In this document: piece by piece, positions 7,070 to 15,447 of the stretch
Layout of the letters: each line of letters starts with the position of its first letter
How positions within the stretch are numbered: position 1 is the first letter of the stretch
Source of the DNA: Dehalococcoidales bacterium
GTDB taxonomy: Bacteria; Chloroflexota; Dehalococcoidia; Dehalococcoidales; UBA2162
DNA: 36,153 bases
Reading direction: 5' to 3'
Assembly (NCBI GenBank): GCA_030698765.1
Contig: JAUYMF010000174.1
Location: forward strand, 1 to 36,153
Notes under the pieces: model-generated
Told to the model about the DNA's origin: nothing
Databases searched by the model: none
What the model saw: the letters and a program-made list of their open reading frames with translations, nothing else
Program-made: the position numbers and the translations under genes

Positions 7070-9034
7070 CTATTTCGTGAAGCTATTCTCCGGGGTAAAT
7101 CCGTCCCAGCCGGTAGCGTTCACATTTGTAACTGTTGTCGTGTAGGTGCCGGATGGAGCATTCTGAGCTTTGAAAGTAACTTTCCCGTCCGTTCCCGTGG
7201 TCCCTGTCCCCGAGGCATAGAGGCCGCCGTTCCGGTACACAGCAATGGAAATCGAGGTGCCGGCGACCGGGTTGCCCAGGTCATCAACCAGCGTCGCAGC
7301 AATACGCAGGTGCTGGTTCCTGTTCCTGCCACCTTCCGTGTAGTAGGTGATAGAACTGATGCTGACTGCGGTTGCCTCGGTTGTGGGACTGAGAGCAAAG
7401 TTTACGCCTGACGTTGTCCCGCCTTCCTGCACACTCACCGTCTGCGAAGCACCCTGATATCCATCGGCCGATGCGGTGACGGAGTATGAAGCAGGGGGCA
7501 CGTCTGAGATGGTGTAATTGCCATCGCTATCCGTAGTAGCCGTCCGGGTACCGTCAGTCACCGTAGCTCCGGCAATCGGCTGTCCCGTATCACTATCATT
7601 AACGTTACCAGAGATAGCGCCGTTCTGGATTATGGTCAGGACAATATCCACTGTGGTCGTGCCGCCATCGGCAACGGTAGCCTCCTGCCAGGCGCTGTGA
7701 TACCCGCTGGCTGAAGCTGTTACCGTATAAGTTCCGTCAGGAACGTTATTGATGGAGTAGTTGCCATTGGTGTCGGTCGTTGCCGTCCGGGTGCCGTCGG
7801 TTACCGAGGCACCGGAAACAGGGTTCGTACCGTCAGCTACGGTTCCCTGAATGACTCCGGAGACCGGGGGACCGGGCGCCGCGTTGGCCGCATTGACGAG
7901 ACCATAGCCGTAATGAGAGTCCTTGCCTGCAGGGCCGAGGTCATCGGCGGTTTGTTGCAGCCGCAGCCGGACTTCATCATTAATCAGCCCGTTACCGTTT
8001 GTGTCAGCAATACCGGACGCAATAATAAGGGCCGCCGCACCGGCGACATGCGGTGAGGCCATCGACGTTCCATTGTACTCAATATACCCGCCGCCAAGCT
8101 TGGTGGAGTTAATCTTGACACCGGGAGCCGCCAGCTCGAGATCAGGGCCGGTGCTGGAAAAGGAAGCACGTTTATCACTCTGGTCAGTAGCTGCCACGGC
8201 AATAACGCTTGCCCAGCGCGCCGGGTAACCGACGTTATCAGCCTTTCCTCCGGCGTTGCCGTTATTTCCAGCGGCGGCAACATGGAGCACGCCAGCGTTG
8301 TAGGAGTTGTCAAAGGCGGCTTTCACCAGCGTTCCCGGGTTGCCGGAGCTTCCGTAGCTGTTGTTGGTTACCTGTATTCCATTAGCCACAGCCCACTCAA
8401 GGGCGGCAATCACATCATCATAGGAGCCGCTTCCACTTGCACTCAGTACCTTCAGTCCGTAGGTACTAGCCTCAGGTGCGACACCGACAACACCGGTGCT
8501 ATTCTTCAGAGCAGCAACCGTGCCCGCGACGTGCGTACCGTGACCGTAGTCATCCCTGGGGTCATTATCTGAATTAACGAAGTCATAACCGCCGGTATAA
8601 TTGGCGTTGAGGTCGGGGTGAGTATAATCGATACCGCTATCTATGATTGCTACCTTCACTCCCGCCCCTGTGTTACCGCCGTCATGAACGTCACCGGCGC
8701 TGATACGCTTCACACCCCAGGTGTTGTCCAGTTCGGCATCAATAGCGTGAACCTCGATGACCGGCTCAACCACGGTCACCCTCGGGTTCCTTAATAACCC
8801 CTGAATAGCTGTTTCCGGAACTGAGGCGGCAATGGCCGGCACCAGACTATAGGTGTACCTGATGTCACCGCCTGCACCACGTACAACGGCTTCTTCATTT
8901 GGACCCGGCTGGAGGTTAAAGCCGATCAAGACTCTAACCATTTCCGGCGGCTGCGCCATCGCCGCCATCGGTCCCACCAGGCTGGTCACCAGCGCTAAAA
9001 CGGCGGCCATTATAACGAGCAGTTTTTTGTTCAC
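7070..9034 (-). CDS. Secreted subtilisin-like serine protease (S8) with C-terminal beta domains
   Basis: A 654-aa protein with GTG start (AAAGGGGGTG upstream) and a signal peptide: NKK, hydrophobic core 5-22, likely cleavage after AMA-Q28. Residues about 32-100 resemble the I9 propeptide. The S8 catalytic domain spans about 105-385, with Asp132 (VAIIDSGID), His165 (GHGTHVAG), oxyanion Asn257 (AAAGNNG) and Ser324 (NGTSMASPHVAG). Two carboxypeptidase-regulatory-like beta domains follow (about 394-467 and 471-549), sharing VTDGTRTATT. An Ig-like domain closes the protein (about 555-654). No LPXTG or membrane anchor, so it is probably released. It follows the MarR gene by 20 bases and ends at the terminator. 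Confidence 0.93.
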   Translation of the reverse strand: MNKKLLVIMAAVLALVTSLVGPMAAMAQPPEMVRVLIGFNLQPGPNEEAVVRGAGGDIRYTYSLVPAIAASVPETAIQGLLRNPRVTVVEPVIEVHAIDAELDNTWGVKRISAGDVHDGGNTGAGVKVAIIDSGIDYTHPDLNANYTGGYDFVNSDNDPRDDYGHGTHVAGTVAALKNSTGVVGVAPEASTYGLKVLSASGSGSYDDVIAALEWAVANGIQVTNNSYGSSGNPGTLVKAAFDNSYNAGVLHVAAAGNNGNAGGKADNVGYPARWASVIAVAATDQSDKRASFSSTGPDLELAAPGVKINSTKLGGGYIEYNGTSMASPHVAGAAALIIASGIADTNGNGLINDEVRLRLQQTADDLGPAGKDSHYGYGLVNAANAAPGPPVSGVIQGTVADGTNPVSGASVTDGTRTATTDTNGNYSINNVPDGTYTVTASASGYHSAWQEATVADGGTTTVDIVLTIIQNGAISGNVNDSDTGQPIAGATVTDGTRTATTDSDGNYTISDVPPASYSVTASADGYQGASQTVSVQEGGTTSGVNFALSPTTEATAVSISSITYYTEGGRNRNQHLRIAATLVDDLGNPVAGTSISIAVYRNGGLYASGTGTTGTDGKVTFKAQNAPSGTYTTTVTNVNATGWDGFTPENSFTK

Positions 9035-9054
9035 CTTACACCCCCTTTGTACAT

Positions 9055-9606
9055 TTATACCGCAAGGGCAAGCCTCTTAGCATGCCCGTTTCTGTTGGTT
9101 TTTTTAAGATTCCTCAAACCATTTGCGTTAACAACTGTGTCATGACCATTTCCGCGTTCCAGTTCTTGAAGCGTGAGTATCCGGACCTTATCTAACAGCC
9201 TTGATAGCTGTTCCATATCCTCGTGATTGAAGCAGGACATAATGCGGTAAACCAGTTCCCGGCTGGGCAGCCTGACACTTTCAAACACTTCGCTATCTTT
9301 TTCCGTCGCCTCCAACCGTATAGCTCTTCCGTCCGTGGCATCCCTCTCTTTTTTGATCAGTCCGGCATGTTCCATATCGTCAATGACCGTGGTCAGACCC
9401 TTCTTTTTCCGGAAAAGTCTCCGCTCCAGTTCAGTCAGGGACGGAGGTATCTGTGATGATCTTAAAGCAACGAGGACTCTGAACTGGGTCGGCGTTATTC
9501 CGGCTGCGGAGAGTTGCACTTCCGTATATCTGGACACGACATCAGGGGCATTCAGCAGCAGCACATAAGTGTGGATGACAGGGTCTGCAATCTTTAAGTC
9601 AAACAT
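9055..9606 (-). CDS. MarR family transcriptional regulator
   Basis: I choose ATG 9606 (MFDLKIADPVIHTYV), giving 183 aa; an upstream ATG at 9675 would add 23 residues overlapping the likely operator. The centre shows the MarR winged helix: GITPTQFRVLVALRSS, then SLTELERRLFRKKKGLTTVI as recognition helix region, and the wing with KKERDATDGRAIRL. These proteins bind palindromic DNA as dimers and are released by small ligands or oxidation. The gene lies directly upstream of, and probably controls, the secreted protease, and is divergent from a MerR gene with an inverted repeat between them. The tail past residue 150 is basic and family-atypical. Confidence 0.85.
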   Translation of the reverse strand: MFDLKIADPVIHTYVLLLNAPDVVSRYTEVQLSAAGITPTQFRVLVALRSSQIPPSLTELERRLFRKKKGLTTVIDDMEHAGLIKKERDATDGRAIRLEATEKDSEVFESVRLPSRELVYRIMSCFNHEDMEQLSRLLDKVRILTLQELERGNGHDTVVNANGLRNLKKTNRNGHAKRLALAV

Positions 9607-9682
9607 GCGCAACACTTCGGTCTTATAAGTGACTATGATATTATGATAAAGGAAGTGGTCTTTGTCTGTCAACATGTCAGAT

Positions 9683-9711
9683 GTTACGTTATACCTTGAC
9701 AGTAACGTAAC
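9683..9711. promoter_or_regulatory. Inverted repeat between divergent marR and merR genes (candidate operator)
   Basis: GTTACGTT at 9683-9690 and AACGTAAC at 9704-9711 are perfect inverted copies 13 bases apart. They enclose a TTGACA hexamer (9696-9701) facing the MerR gene, with a weak -10 candidate TACTCT at 9719-9724 (17-base spacer). This is the expected place for a MarR or MerR operator. Which protein binds is not visible from sequence. Confidence 0.5.
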
Positions 9712-9759
9712 GTTATGCTACTCTAAAAGTTAGTTATAGTTTTATGCAGGTAGGTTCTG

Positions 9760-10188
9760 GTGTCAGAGACTATCCTTCAAATTGGAGAGCTGGCTAAAAA
9801 GGCTGGCGTCAGTATACGTACGGTAAGGTACTATGAGGAGCTTGGTCTGCTCCTGCCATCAGAAGTGACATCGGGTGGTATGCGACTTTACCGTGAAGCT
9901 GACGTGACCCGGCTGCGTTTTATCCGGCGTTTGAGGGTGCTCCGCCTGAGTTTGGATGAGATAAGAGTAGCCCTGGGGCTGGAACAACCATCGCGGGGCC
10001 GGCAGGAACGGGTAGCACGCACCATGGATATACTACTGATGGAGCAGTCCCGTGCCGAGGAACAAATAGCCGCCCTGGCGGAATTGAAAGAAGAGGTGGA
10101 CCAGGCTCTGACCAATGTCAGGAAGTGCACGAAGTGTACTGTTGAAGAATGCCCGGAGACCTGTCCGCGGTTGGTCTACCTAATTTGA
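9760..10188 (+). CDS. MerR family regulator with four-Cys C-terminal tail
   Basis: A 142-aa protein with GTG start at 9760. Residues 7-75 are a typical MerR winged helix (IGELAKKAGVSIRTVRYYEE, GGMRLYREADV). A long dimerisation helix spans about 83-120. The C-terminus has C123-x2-C126-x4-C131-x3-C135, a possible metal or iron-sulphur site. MerR proteins activate promoters with long spacers by twisting DNA. The spacing is not the CxxCxC pattern of SoxR, so the ligand is open. It lies 58 bases upstream of an ACS-like gene on the same strand, which it may control. It diverges from the marR gene. Confidence 0.88.
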   Translation: MSETILQIGELAKKAGVSIRTVRYYEELGLLLPSEVTSGGMRLYREADVTRLRFIRRLRVLRLSLDEIRVALGLEQPSRGRQERVARTMDILLMEQSRAEEQIAALAELKEEVDQALTNVRKCTKCTVEECPETCPRLVYLI

Positions 10189-10246
10189 AAATTAAACATA
10201 AATGCTCTCAATTGCCCTTCTTTATATAGAGAAAGGAGTTTGTGTT

Positions 10247-11677
10247 ATGAAAGTTGATGATGTATCTCTAGCGCGGGAACTGCTTAAAAAAGTTGGTGAT
10301 GTTTCGCCATTCTCCGGCAGCCAGTATTCTTATCCGCTGAACCAGTCCCTTTTCGGTGAGCTGGACATGGAAAAGCTGCGCCGTCATGCTGAGAGCAGTG
10401 ACGGCTCCCGGCTGAAAGAGGATTTACCTTTCCTCCTGGCCCTGGCTGAAGCTGTTGAGGCGTCACAGCCGGACAAGGGTGAGTTCTTCCTTAATGACCG
10501 GGAACTCAGAGCGCGACTGGTGCGACTCAACAGTACTGACGGCTGGGCTTTAATCTGGGGGCAGGATGATGAGAGGACGGCGGAACTGGCGTCCCGGCTC
10601 CAGCGTGAGAATTTTCAGGTCTATATTATGCTTAGAGGCGATGCTGGTGTTTCTCCGTCCCTGAGGGTGAATAAGCAGTACAAATTCCTCGGCTTTCGCT
10701 CGACCTCGACGGTCTATTTCTATCAGGCGCTGGTGCGCTATGCCCATATCTACGGACGTATACCCCTGGCCGATTCTCACGAGACCGGCGAGTTTATCCA
10801 GGACTACGCGCCGGGGGTGATGTTTCTGTCCGGAGAAGAACTCAGCCCGGTGGAGGAGGCGCTGTTTCTCGGTGGCCTCTACCTCGGCCTGCCGGGCATT
10901 GTCCCCACCTCTGTTTCCCTGCCCTACGGCACAGTGCTCCGGGCGGATGAGCCTCAGCAAATGGTGGAGAAAGCCCTTGACCTGCCCAATCTCCGGCTGC
11001 GCCGCCGACTGCGCTTCCAGGTGAATATCCCCTATAACTTCGATTCCACCTTTACCTCAGAGGAAATAAAGGAAGGTCCGGCCATCGGTGGTACTTCCCT
11101 CAGTTCCTTTGTTGTCAATAATGTCGATAAAGGGGATGGTATTGAGGTGCTGGGAGAGCCGGGGCCCGATGTTGCCATCGAGATTGCCATTGGTGATCCC
11201 GGTGTGGATATTACCATGACCGATTATCTGGAGGAGTTCGCCGCCGGGCTACCCGGTTACGTCCAGGGGGTCTCCGCGGCGGTGAAGGCAGGCGTCCCAT
11301 TTATCCGCTGGCGCAGTGATTTGCCGTTGCAGATGACCGAGCTTGGCCAGGCTTACTATGACGGCCTGAAAGCCCACTTCAAGATTGACCGGCTTAAAGT
11401 CCGCCTTGTTTTTAACGGGTCAATGCTGCCGGATATGAAGGCTGAGGCTGAAGCTTTCCGGCAGAAACGGGAACGGGCGGTGCTGGCTGCCAGCGAGGAA
11501 ACCGAGCCTTTCTTCTATGCCTGCACCCGCTGTCATTCCTTCGCTCTGGAGCATTGCTGTATCATCACCCCTGATCGCCCGCCCCAGTGCGGCTCCCGGA
11601 CGTGGATGGAGGTCAAGGCGCGCGCCGTTCTCTCTGACTTCGATAACCGAGGACTGGGTGCGGCAATCAGGGCCTGA
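10247..11677 (+). CDS. Divergent acetyl-CoA synthase (AcsB/CdhC-like) paralogue, 5' part before frameshift
   Basis: The start is ATG 10247, behind GAAAGGAG. The 476-aa frame resembles AcsB throughout but diverges strongly from the complete AcsB at 28701. The A-cluster region is kept: C426, C429, C438 and C448 (FYACTRCHSFALEHC, PQCGSRTWM) have the same spacing as C512, C515, C524 and C534 of the complete protein. The frame ends at TGA 11675-11677, whereas AcsB homology resumes in the +1 frame. The N-terminus is about 86 residues shorter than in the main AcsB up to this point. Either a frameshifted gene or a sequence error; function of the intact form unknown. Confidence 0.75.
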   Translation: MKVDDVSLARELLKKVGDVSPFSGSQYSYPLNQSLFGELDMEKLRRHAESSDGSRLKEDLPFLLALAEAVEASQPDKGEFFLNDRELRARLVRLNSTDGWALIWGQDDERTAELASRLQRENFQVYIMLRGDAGVSPSLRVNKQYKFLGFRSTSTVYFYQALVRYAHIYGRIPLADSHETGEFIQDYAPGVMFLSGEELSPVEEALFLGGLYLGLPGIVPTSVSLPYGTVLRADEPQQMVEKALDLPNLRLRRRLRFQVNIPYNFDSTFTSEEIKEGPAIGGTSLSSFVVNNVDKGDGIEVLGEPGPDVAIEIAIGDPGVDITMTDYLEEFAAGLPGYVQGVSAAVKAGVPFIRWRSDLPLQMTELGQAYYDGLKAHFKIDRLKVRLVFNGSMLPDMKAEAEAFRQKRERAVLAASEETEPFFYACTRCHSFALEHCCIITPDRPPQCGSRTWMEVKARAVLSDFDNRGLGAAIRA

Positions 11678-12158
11678 TCTCCAGGCGGTGGTCGAGAAGG
11701 GAAGCTCGGTAAGCGCCGAGAGGGGTGAATATGAGGGTGCCAACCGATCTGTGGCGCTGCTCACCGAAGACCGTACCCGCCGTGTTTTCCTGCATAGTAT
11801 TTTTGACCACCCGCATACCGCCTGTAGTTGCTTTCAGGGTGTGGCTTTTTATATCAAAGAGGTGGATGGCATCGGGCTGGTGGACAGGGCATTCAAAGGT
11901 ACTACTCCTGATGGCTATACCTGGGATGATATCGCTAACGCCGCCGCCGGTAAACAGTCGTCAGGGTACGCGGCTTTTGGCGGTGACTATCTGAAGTCGC
12001 GCAAGTTTCTGCAAGCAGACGGAGGCTGGCAGCGCATCGTCTGGATGTCCCGCGCATTGAAGGAAAGGTTCGCCTCAGACAAGGCCTGGATTGCCACCGA
12101 GGATGATGTCAGTGATATTGATGAGCTTGCCGCGTTCCTCAAGGCAAAAAGAGGCTGA
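11658..12158 (+). CDS. AcsB/CdhC-like paralogue, 3' part after +1 frameshift
   Basis: This frame carries the rest of the ACS-like protein: GPDLQAVVEKG, then YEGANRS (compare WKGVNEF in AcsB), and TACSCFQGV, where Cys-Ser-Cys (codons 11823-11831) sits where AcsB has the two distal A-cluster cysteines. Later AAFGGDYLKSRKFLQADGGW aligns with YNITQRKFIAGDGALLRMVW. It ends like AcsB with a helix and an acidic D-D-V-S-D-I-D segment. The GTG at 11658 is only the first possible start; the segment has no ribosome site of its own and was most likely part of one gene with 10247-11677. Confidence 0.7.
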   Translation: MRQSGPDLQAVVEKGSSVSAERGEYEGANRSVALLTEDRTRRVFLHSIFDHPHTACSCFQGVAFYIKEVDGIGLVDRAFKGTTPDGYTWDDIANAAAGKQSSGYAAFGGDYLKSRKFLQADGGWQRIVWMSRALKERFASDKAWIATEDDVSDIDELAAFLKAKRG

Positions 12159-12186
12159 ACCGATAAAGCGCTGACTTTTACCGGTG

Positions 12187-13116
12187 CTAGCCTTCGGTGA
12201 GGAACCTTTCGGCGTAGATGGCGGCGGTAGCCCCGTCACCGGCGGCGGTTATCGCCTGCCTTCCGGAGTTGGCGCGGATATCTCCGGCGGCCAGGATACC
12301 GGGTATTTTCGTCTCCATCTTCTCGTTGGTAATGATATGGCCGATGGCATCCAGTGACAGGAGCCCCTTCAGGTAGTCTGTCTCCGGGCTAAAGCCTATA
12401 GCTATAAAAATACCGTCGACATCCAGCGTTGATTTCTCTCCGTCCGGTAACTTATGAATCCTCAGCTTCTCCACGAAATCCTTGCCCTTAATCTCCTCAA
12501 CGGCGCTATCCCAGAGGAAATTCATTTTGGGTTCGGCGAAGGCCCTCTCCTGGATAATGCGGGTGGCGCGGAGCTCATGGCGGCGGTGTATTACGGTAAC
12601 CTTTGAGGCAAATTTGGCGAGATGCAGGGCTTCAGTGATAGCGGCGTTACCCCCGCCGACGATGGCTACCGGCTTGTCTCTGAAGAAGGCGGCGTCACAG
12701 GTAGCGCAGTAAGACACCCCCCTGCCGGTAAACCTTTCTTCTCCGGGCACATTCAGTTTCTGCCGTTCCGAGCCGCCGGCGATGATTATCGCCCCGGCGG
12801 TAAAGTCGCCGTCAGTGGTACTGACTATTTTCACATTATCGTGAATCTCAATGCCGGTAGCCTCGGCAGTGATCGTTTTTAGCCCGTACTTTTCTGCCTG
12901 GCGGTGCATTACCTGGCCCAGGTCAAAACCGCTGATGCCTTCCGGAAACCCGGGGTAGTTTTCTACCACTTCGGCATTGACTATCTGCCCGCCGACCAGC
13001 GCCTTTTCGATTATCAGGCTATTGAGCCTGGCTCTGGCGGTATAAAGCCCGGCGGTAAGTCCCGCCGGCCCGGCGCCGATGATGACTACATCATAGTCAG
13101 TATGTTTTGTCGTCAT
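12187..13116 (-). CDS. trxB: Thioredoxin reductase
   Basis: A 309-aa cytoplasmic flavoprotein of normal length. FAD is bound through GAGPAGL (14-20) and the C-terminal GDIR (278-281) region; NADPH through GGGNAA (154-159) and the HRRHELRA stretch (178-185) that selects NADPH. The redox-active pair is C137-A-T-C140. It transfers electrons from NADPH to thioredoxin. The gene lies 32 bases below trxA in the same operon, so reductase and substrate are made together. Its 3' end faces that of the ACS paralogue, 28 bases apart. Confidence 0.95.
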   Translation of the reverse strand: MTTKHTDYDVVIIGAGPAGLTAGLYTARARLNSLIIEKALVGGQIVNAEVVENYPGFPEGISGFDLGQVMHRQAEKYGLKTITAEATGIEIHDNVKIVSTTDGDFTAGAIIIAGGSERQKLNVPGEERFTGRGVSYCATCDAAFFRDKPVAIVGGGNAAITEALHLAKFASKVTVIHRRHELRATRIIQERAFAEPKMNFLWDSAVEEIKGKDFVEKLRIHKLPDGEKSTLDVDGIFIAIGFSPETDYLKGLLSLDAIGHIITNEKMETKIPGILAAGDIRANSGRQAITAAGDGATAAIYAERFLTEG

Positions 13117-13148
13117 TATTGCCCATCACCTCCCCGGCAGATTAGTTT

Positions 13149-13475
13149 TTAAGTAAGAACAGCCTTCAGGTTCTGTTTAAGCTCTTCTTTAGGTCTGGCG
13201 CCAACGATGTGCGATACCGGCTCTCCATTCTTAAAGATGAGCAGGGTAGGGATGCTCCTGATGCCGTAACGGCTGGCGGTAGTCGGGTTCTGGTCAACAT
13301 CCACCTTGACAAACTTTATCTTCCCCTCGAATTCATCGGCCAGTTCATCGATTATGGGGGCTACCATCAGGCAGGGTTTGCACCAGGTTGCCCACAAGTC
13401 TACCAGTACCGGTTTGTCAGCCTTCAGTACTGCCTGGTCGAAGTCTGCGTCAGTCACGGATATGGGTTTGCTCAT
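13149..13475 (-). CDS. trxA: Thioredoxin with CKPC active site
   Basis: A 108-aa thioredoxin with the full fold: [31 protein letters not shown] with the cis-proline at SIPT, and a closing [13 protein letters not shown]. The active site is C32-K-P-C35 rather than the usual CGPC. The Lys variant changes the redox potential in known mutants, so specificity may differ. ATG 13475 has an excellent AGGAGG site lying inside the end of plsX, with a 26-base overlap of the two genes. It is reduced by the TrxB encoded next door. Confidence 0.95.
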   Translation of the reverse strand: MSKPISVTDADFDQAVLKADKPVLVDLWATWCKPCLMVAPIIDELADEFEGKIKFVKVDVDQNPTTASRYGIRSIPTLLIFKNGEPVSHIVGARPKEELKQNLKAVLT

Positions 13476-14460
13476 AGTCTTCCTCCTTAATTTTCTGGGT
13501 AATGTCCCGTTCTATGGTCTGTTTCGCCAGGCCAATGGCATTCTTTATGGTTGTGGCCTGGCTGCGTCCGTGAGCGATTATTATGTTTCCCTTTACTCCC
13601 AGCAGACACGCCCCGCCGTATTCCCGGTAGTCCATCCTTTTTGCCAGGGTGCCCAGCCCCACATCGAGGAGCAAGTCGTGTCCCTGCAGGTGATAGGCAC
13701 GGGAGAGCAGACGGCCGACGTGCCTTAGCTTGAGGAAGGTATCACCCAGTCCCTCGAGGGTCTTCAGAACGATGTTGCCGGTGAAGCCATCAGTGACCAC
13801 AACATCGACGGTTCCCTGGGTGATATCGTAGCCTTCGATGTTACCGATAAAATTGAGCGAGGTCTTCTTGAGCAGCTGGTGGCTTTCCTTGGCCAGCCGG
13901 TTCCCCTTGCCTTCTTCCTCTCCATTATTAAGCAGTCCGATACGGGGTGAATCGATACCGAAGATGCCCCTGGCATAGATAGACCCCAGCTGGGCAAACT
14001 GCACCAGGTGGTTTGGCCGGCAGTCAGCATTAGCCCCGGCATCAACCAGCAATACCGGGCCGGTGGTATTGAGGTTAATGATACTGCCGATAGCCGGGCG
14101 GTCAATTCCTTCTACCTTGCCCAGGCTGACCAGGGCTGAGTAGAATACGGCTCCGCTATGTCCCGCAGAGACGAAGGCGGAAGCGATGCCATCCCTTACC
14201 AGGTTAGTACCGACGACGATTGAGGAACATGGCTTGTTTTGTACCGCCTCCACAGGGGATTCATGGAAGCCGATGGTCTCACCGGCATCGACGATGCTCA
14301 ATCCCAGGGTTGTCAGGTGACGGCCGGCCTGCACGTAGAGCATATCCCGCTTCCCTACCAGGATAACCTCGACTTCAAGCTCTCTGGCGGCTTTGATGGC
14401 CCCCTTTACTATTTCGTGAGGTGCGTACTCTCCCCCCGCGGCATCAACGGCTATTTTCAT
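13450..14460 (-). CDS. plsX: Phosphate acyltransferase PlsX
   Basis: A 336-aa protein of normal length for PlsX, which makes acyl-phosphate from acyl-ACP in the first step of phospholipid synthesis. Family blocks visible: [18 protein letters not shown] at the start (most homologues have DAMGGD), [29 protein letters not shown] and [10 protein letters not shown], and later [18 protein letters not shown]. It begins exactly one base after the activase gene ends and overlaps trxA. A housekeeping lipid gene inside an activase operon is unusual in this context. Confidence 0.95.
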   Translation of the reverse strand: MKIAVDAAGGEYAPHEIVKGAIKAARELEVEVILVGKRDMLYVQAGRHLTTLGLSIVDAGETIGFHESPVEAVQNKPCSSIVVGTNLVRDGIASAFVSAGHSGAVFYSALVSLGKVEGIDRPAIGSIINLNTTGPVLLVDAGANADCRPNHLVQFAQLGSIYARGIFGIDSPRIGLLNNGEEEGKGNRLAKESHQLLKKTSLNFIGNIEGYDITQGTVDVVVTDGFTGNIVLKTLEGLGDTFLKLRHVGRLLSRAYHLQGHDLLLDVGLGTLAKRMDYREYGGACLLGVKGNIIIAHGRSQATTIKNAIGLAKQTIERDITQKIKEEDYEQTHIRD

Positions 14461-15435
14461 CTATTTATTCTCCTCAGCCGGGGCTCTTTCCCAGAGGTCA
14501 CAGCGGCCTCCCCAGCGGGCAAGCACCTGCTTATCACTGGAAAGCTGGGCTATTTCACACAGGTTAGGACAGGCTTTGCATTCAAATGATGAGGTGTTGT
14601 ATTCTGCGTCGCTGACATCGAGCCCCTTAAACTGGCTTCTTTTACCGGAACCGGTCATCTCCTCATGTACCAGCAGGGCAGCGCCTATGGCGCCCATGAC
14701 CTCGTGGTGAGGCGGGACGGTGATATCGGTACCGAGTTCATCCTGGAATGCCTTGACTATTGCCTGGTTGAAGGCAACCCCACCCTGAAATACAATCGGT
14801 GTTTTGATTTCTCTCCCCAGTCCCACATTATTAAGGTAGTTGCGTACCAGTGCCTGGCACAGTCCGTAGATAATATCCTCGATTCGGTGTCCCATTTGCT
14901 GCTTATGAATCATATCAGATTCGGCGAAGACGGTACACCGTCCGGCAATGCGTACCGGTGTCCGGCTGTTCATCGCCCGCTGGCTGAATTCCTCGATATT
15001 CATGTTGAGGCGCAGCGCCTGGTGGTCTAGAAAGCTCCCCGTGCCCGCTGCGCATACTGAGTTCATGCCGAAATCAGTTACTACCTCATCCCTGATGATA
15101 ATTATCTTGCTGTCCTGCCCCCCAATCTCGATGATGGTCTGCGCCCTCGGGAAGTAAAACAGGGCGGCGGTGGCATGGCTGGTAATCTCGTTTTTGACCA
15201 GGTCAGCGCCGACAACAACCCCGGCCAGGTAACGGGCGCTCCCGGTAGTGGCTACTCCGCGAACGTCAGCCTCTTCTCCCAGTTGCTCCTTGATTTTCAT
15301 CAGCCCCCGCTGTACCATTGCCACCGGGTTGCCCTCGGTCGGCTGGTAGACGTGAGCTATGAGTTCATCCTCTTTATCCAGCGCTGCCAGCTTGGTGGTT
15401 ACCGAACCAACATCAATTCCCAGATAAACTTCCAT
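14461..15435 (-). CDS. HgdC/BadF-type acyl-CoA dehydratase activase
   Basis: A 324-aa ASKHA-fold ATPase. The phosphate-1 loop is GIDVGSVTTKL (6-16), and the helix-cluster-helix that holds a [4Fe-4S] cluster between two subunits is marked by C128 (SVCAAGTGSF) and C167 (GRCTVFAESDM). Such activators use ATP to push an electron into 2-hydroxyacyl-CoA dehydratases or benzoyl-CoA-type reductases. An extra C-terminal segment has C286-x2-C289-x3-C293 and C312 (GGRCD), as found in long fused activases between the ATPase and DUF2229 parts. Two such parts are encoded separately just upstream (15448-17546), so the system is split here. Substrate unknown. Confidence 0.9.
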   Translation of the reverse strand: MEVYLGIDVGSVTTKLAALDKEDELIAHVYQPTEGNPVAMVQRGLMKIKEQLGEEADVRGVATTGSARYLAGVVVGADLVKNEITSHATAALFYFPRAQTIIEIGGQDSKIIIIRDEVVTDFGMNSVCAAGTGSFLDHQALRLNMNIEEFSQRAMNSRTPVRIAGRCTVFAESDMIHKQQMGHRIEDIIYGLCQALVRNYLNNVGLGREIKTPIVFQGGVAFNQAIVKAFQDELGTDITVPPHHEVMGAIGAALLVHEEMTGSGKRSQFKGLDVSDAEYNTSSFECKACPNLCEIAQLSSDKQVLARWGGRCDLWERAPAEENK

Positions 15436-15447
15436 AAAAAATCTCCC

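Noticed and set aside
11658-11677. Programmed +1 frameshift in the ACS paralogue
   Set aside because: The bases before TGA (AGG GCC TGA) do not form a known +1 slippery site and no upstream Shine-Dalgarno-like stimulator at the right distance is evident; mutation or sequencing error is preferred, though not proven.
12159-12186. Bidirectional terminator between the ACS paralogue and trxB
   Set aside because: The stem ACCGATAAAG/CTTTTACCGGT needs a bulge and a mismatch and is AT-rich, so it is too weak to report as a terminator.
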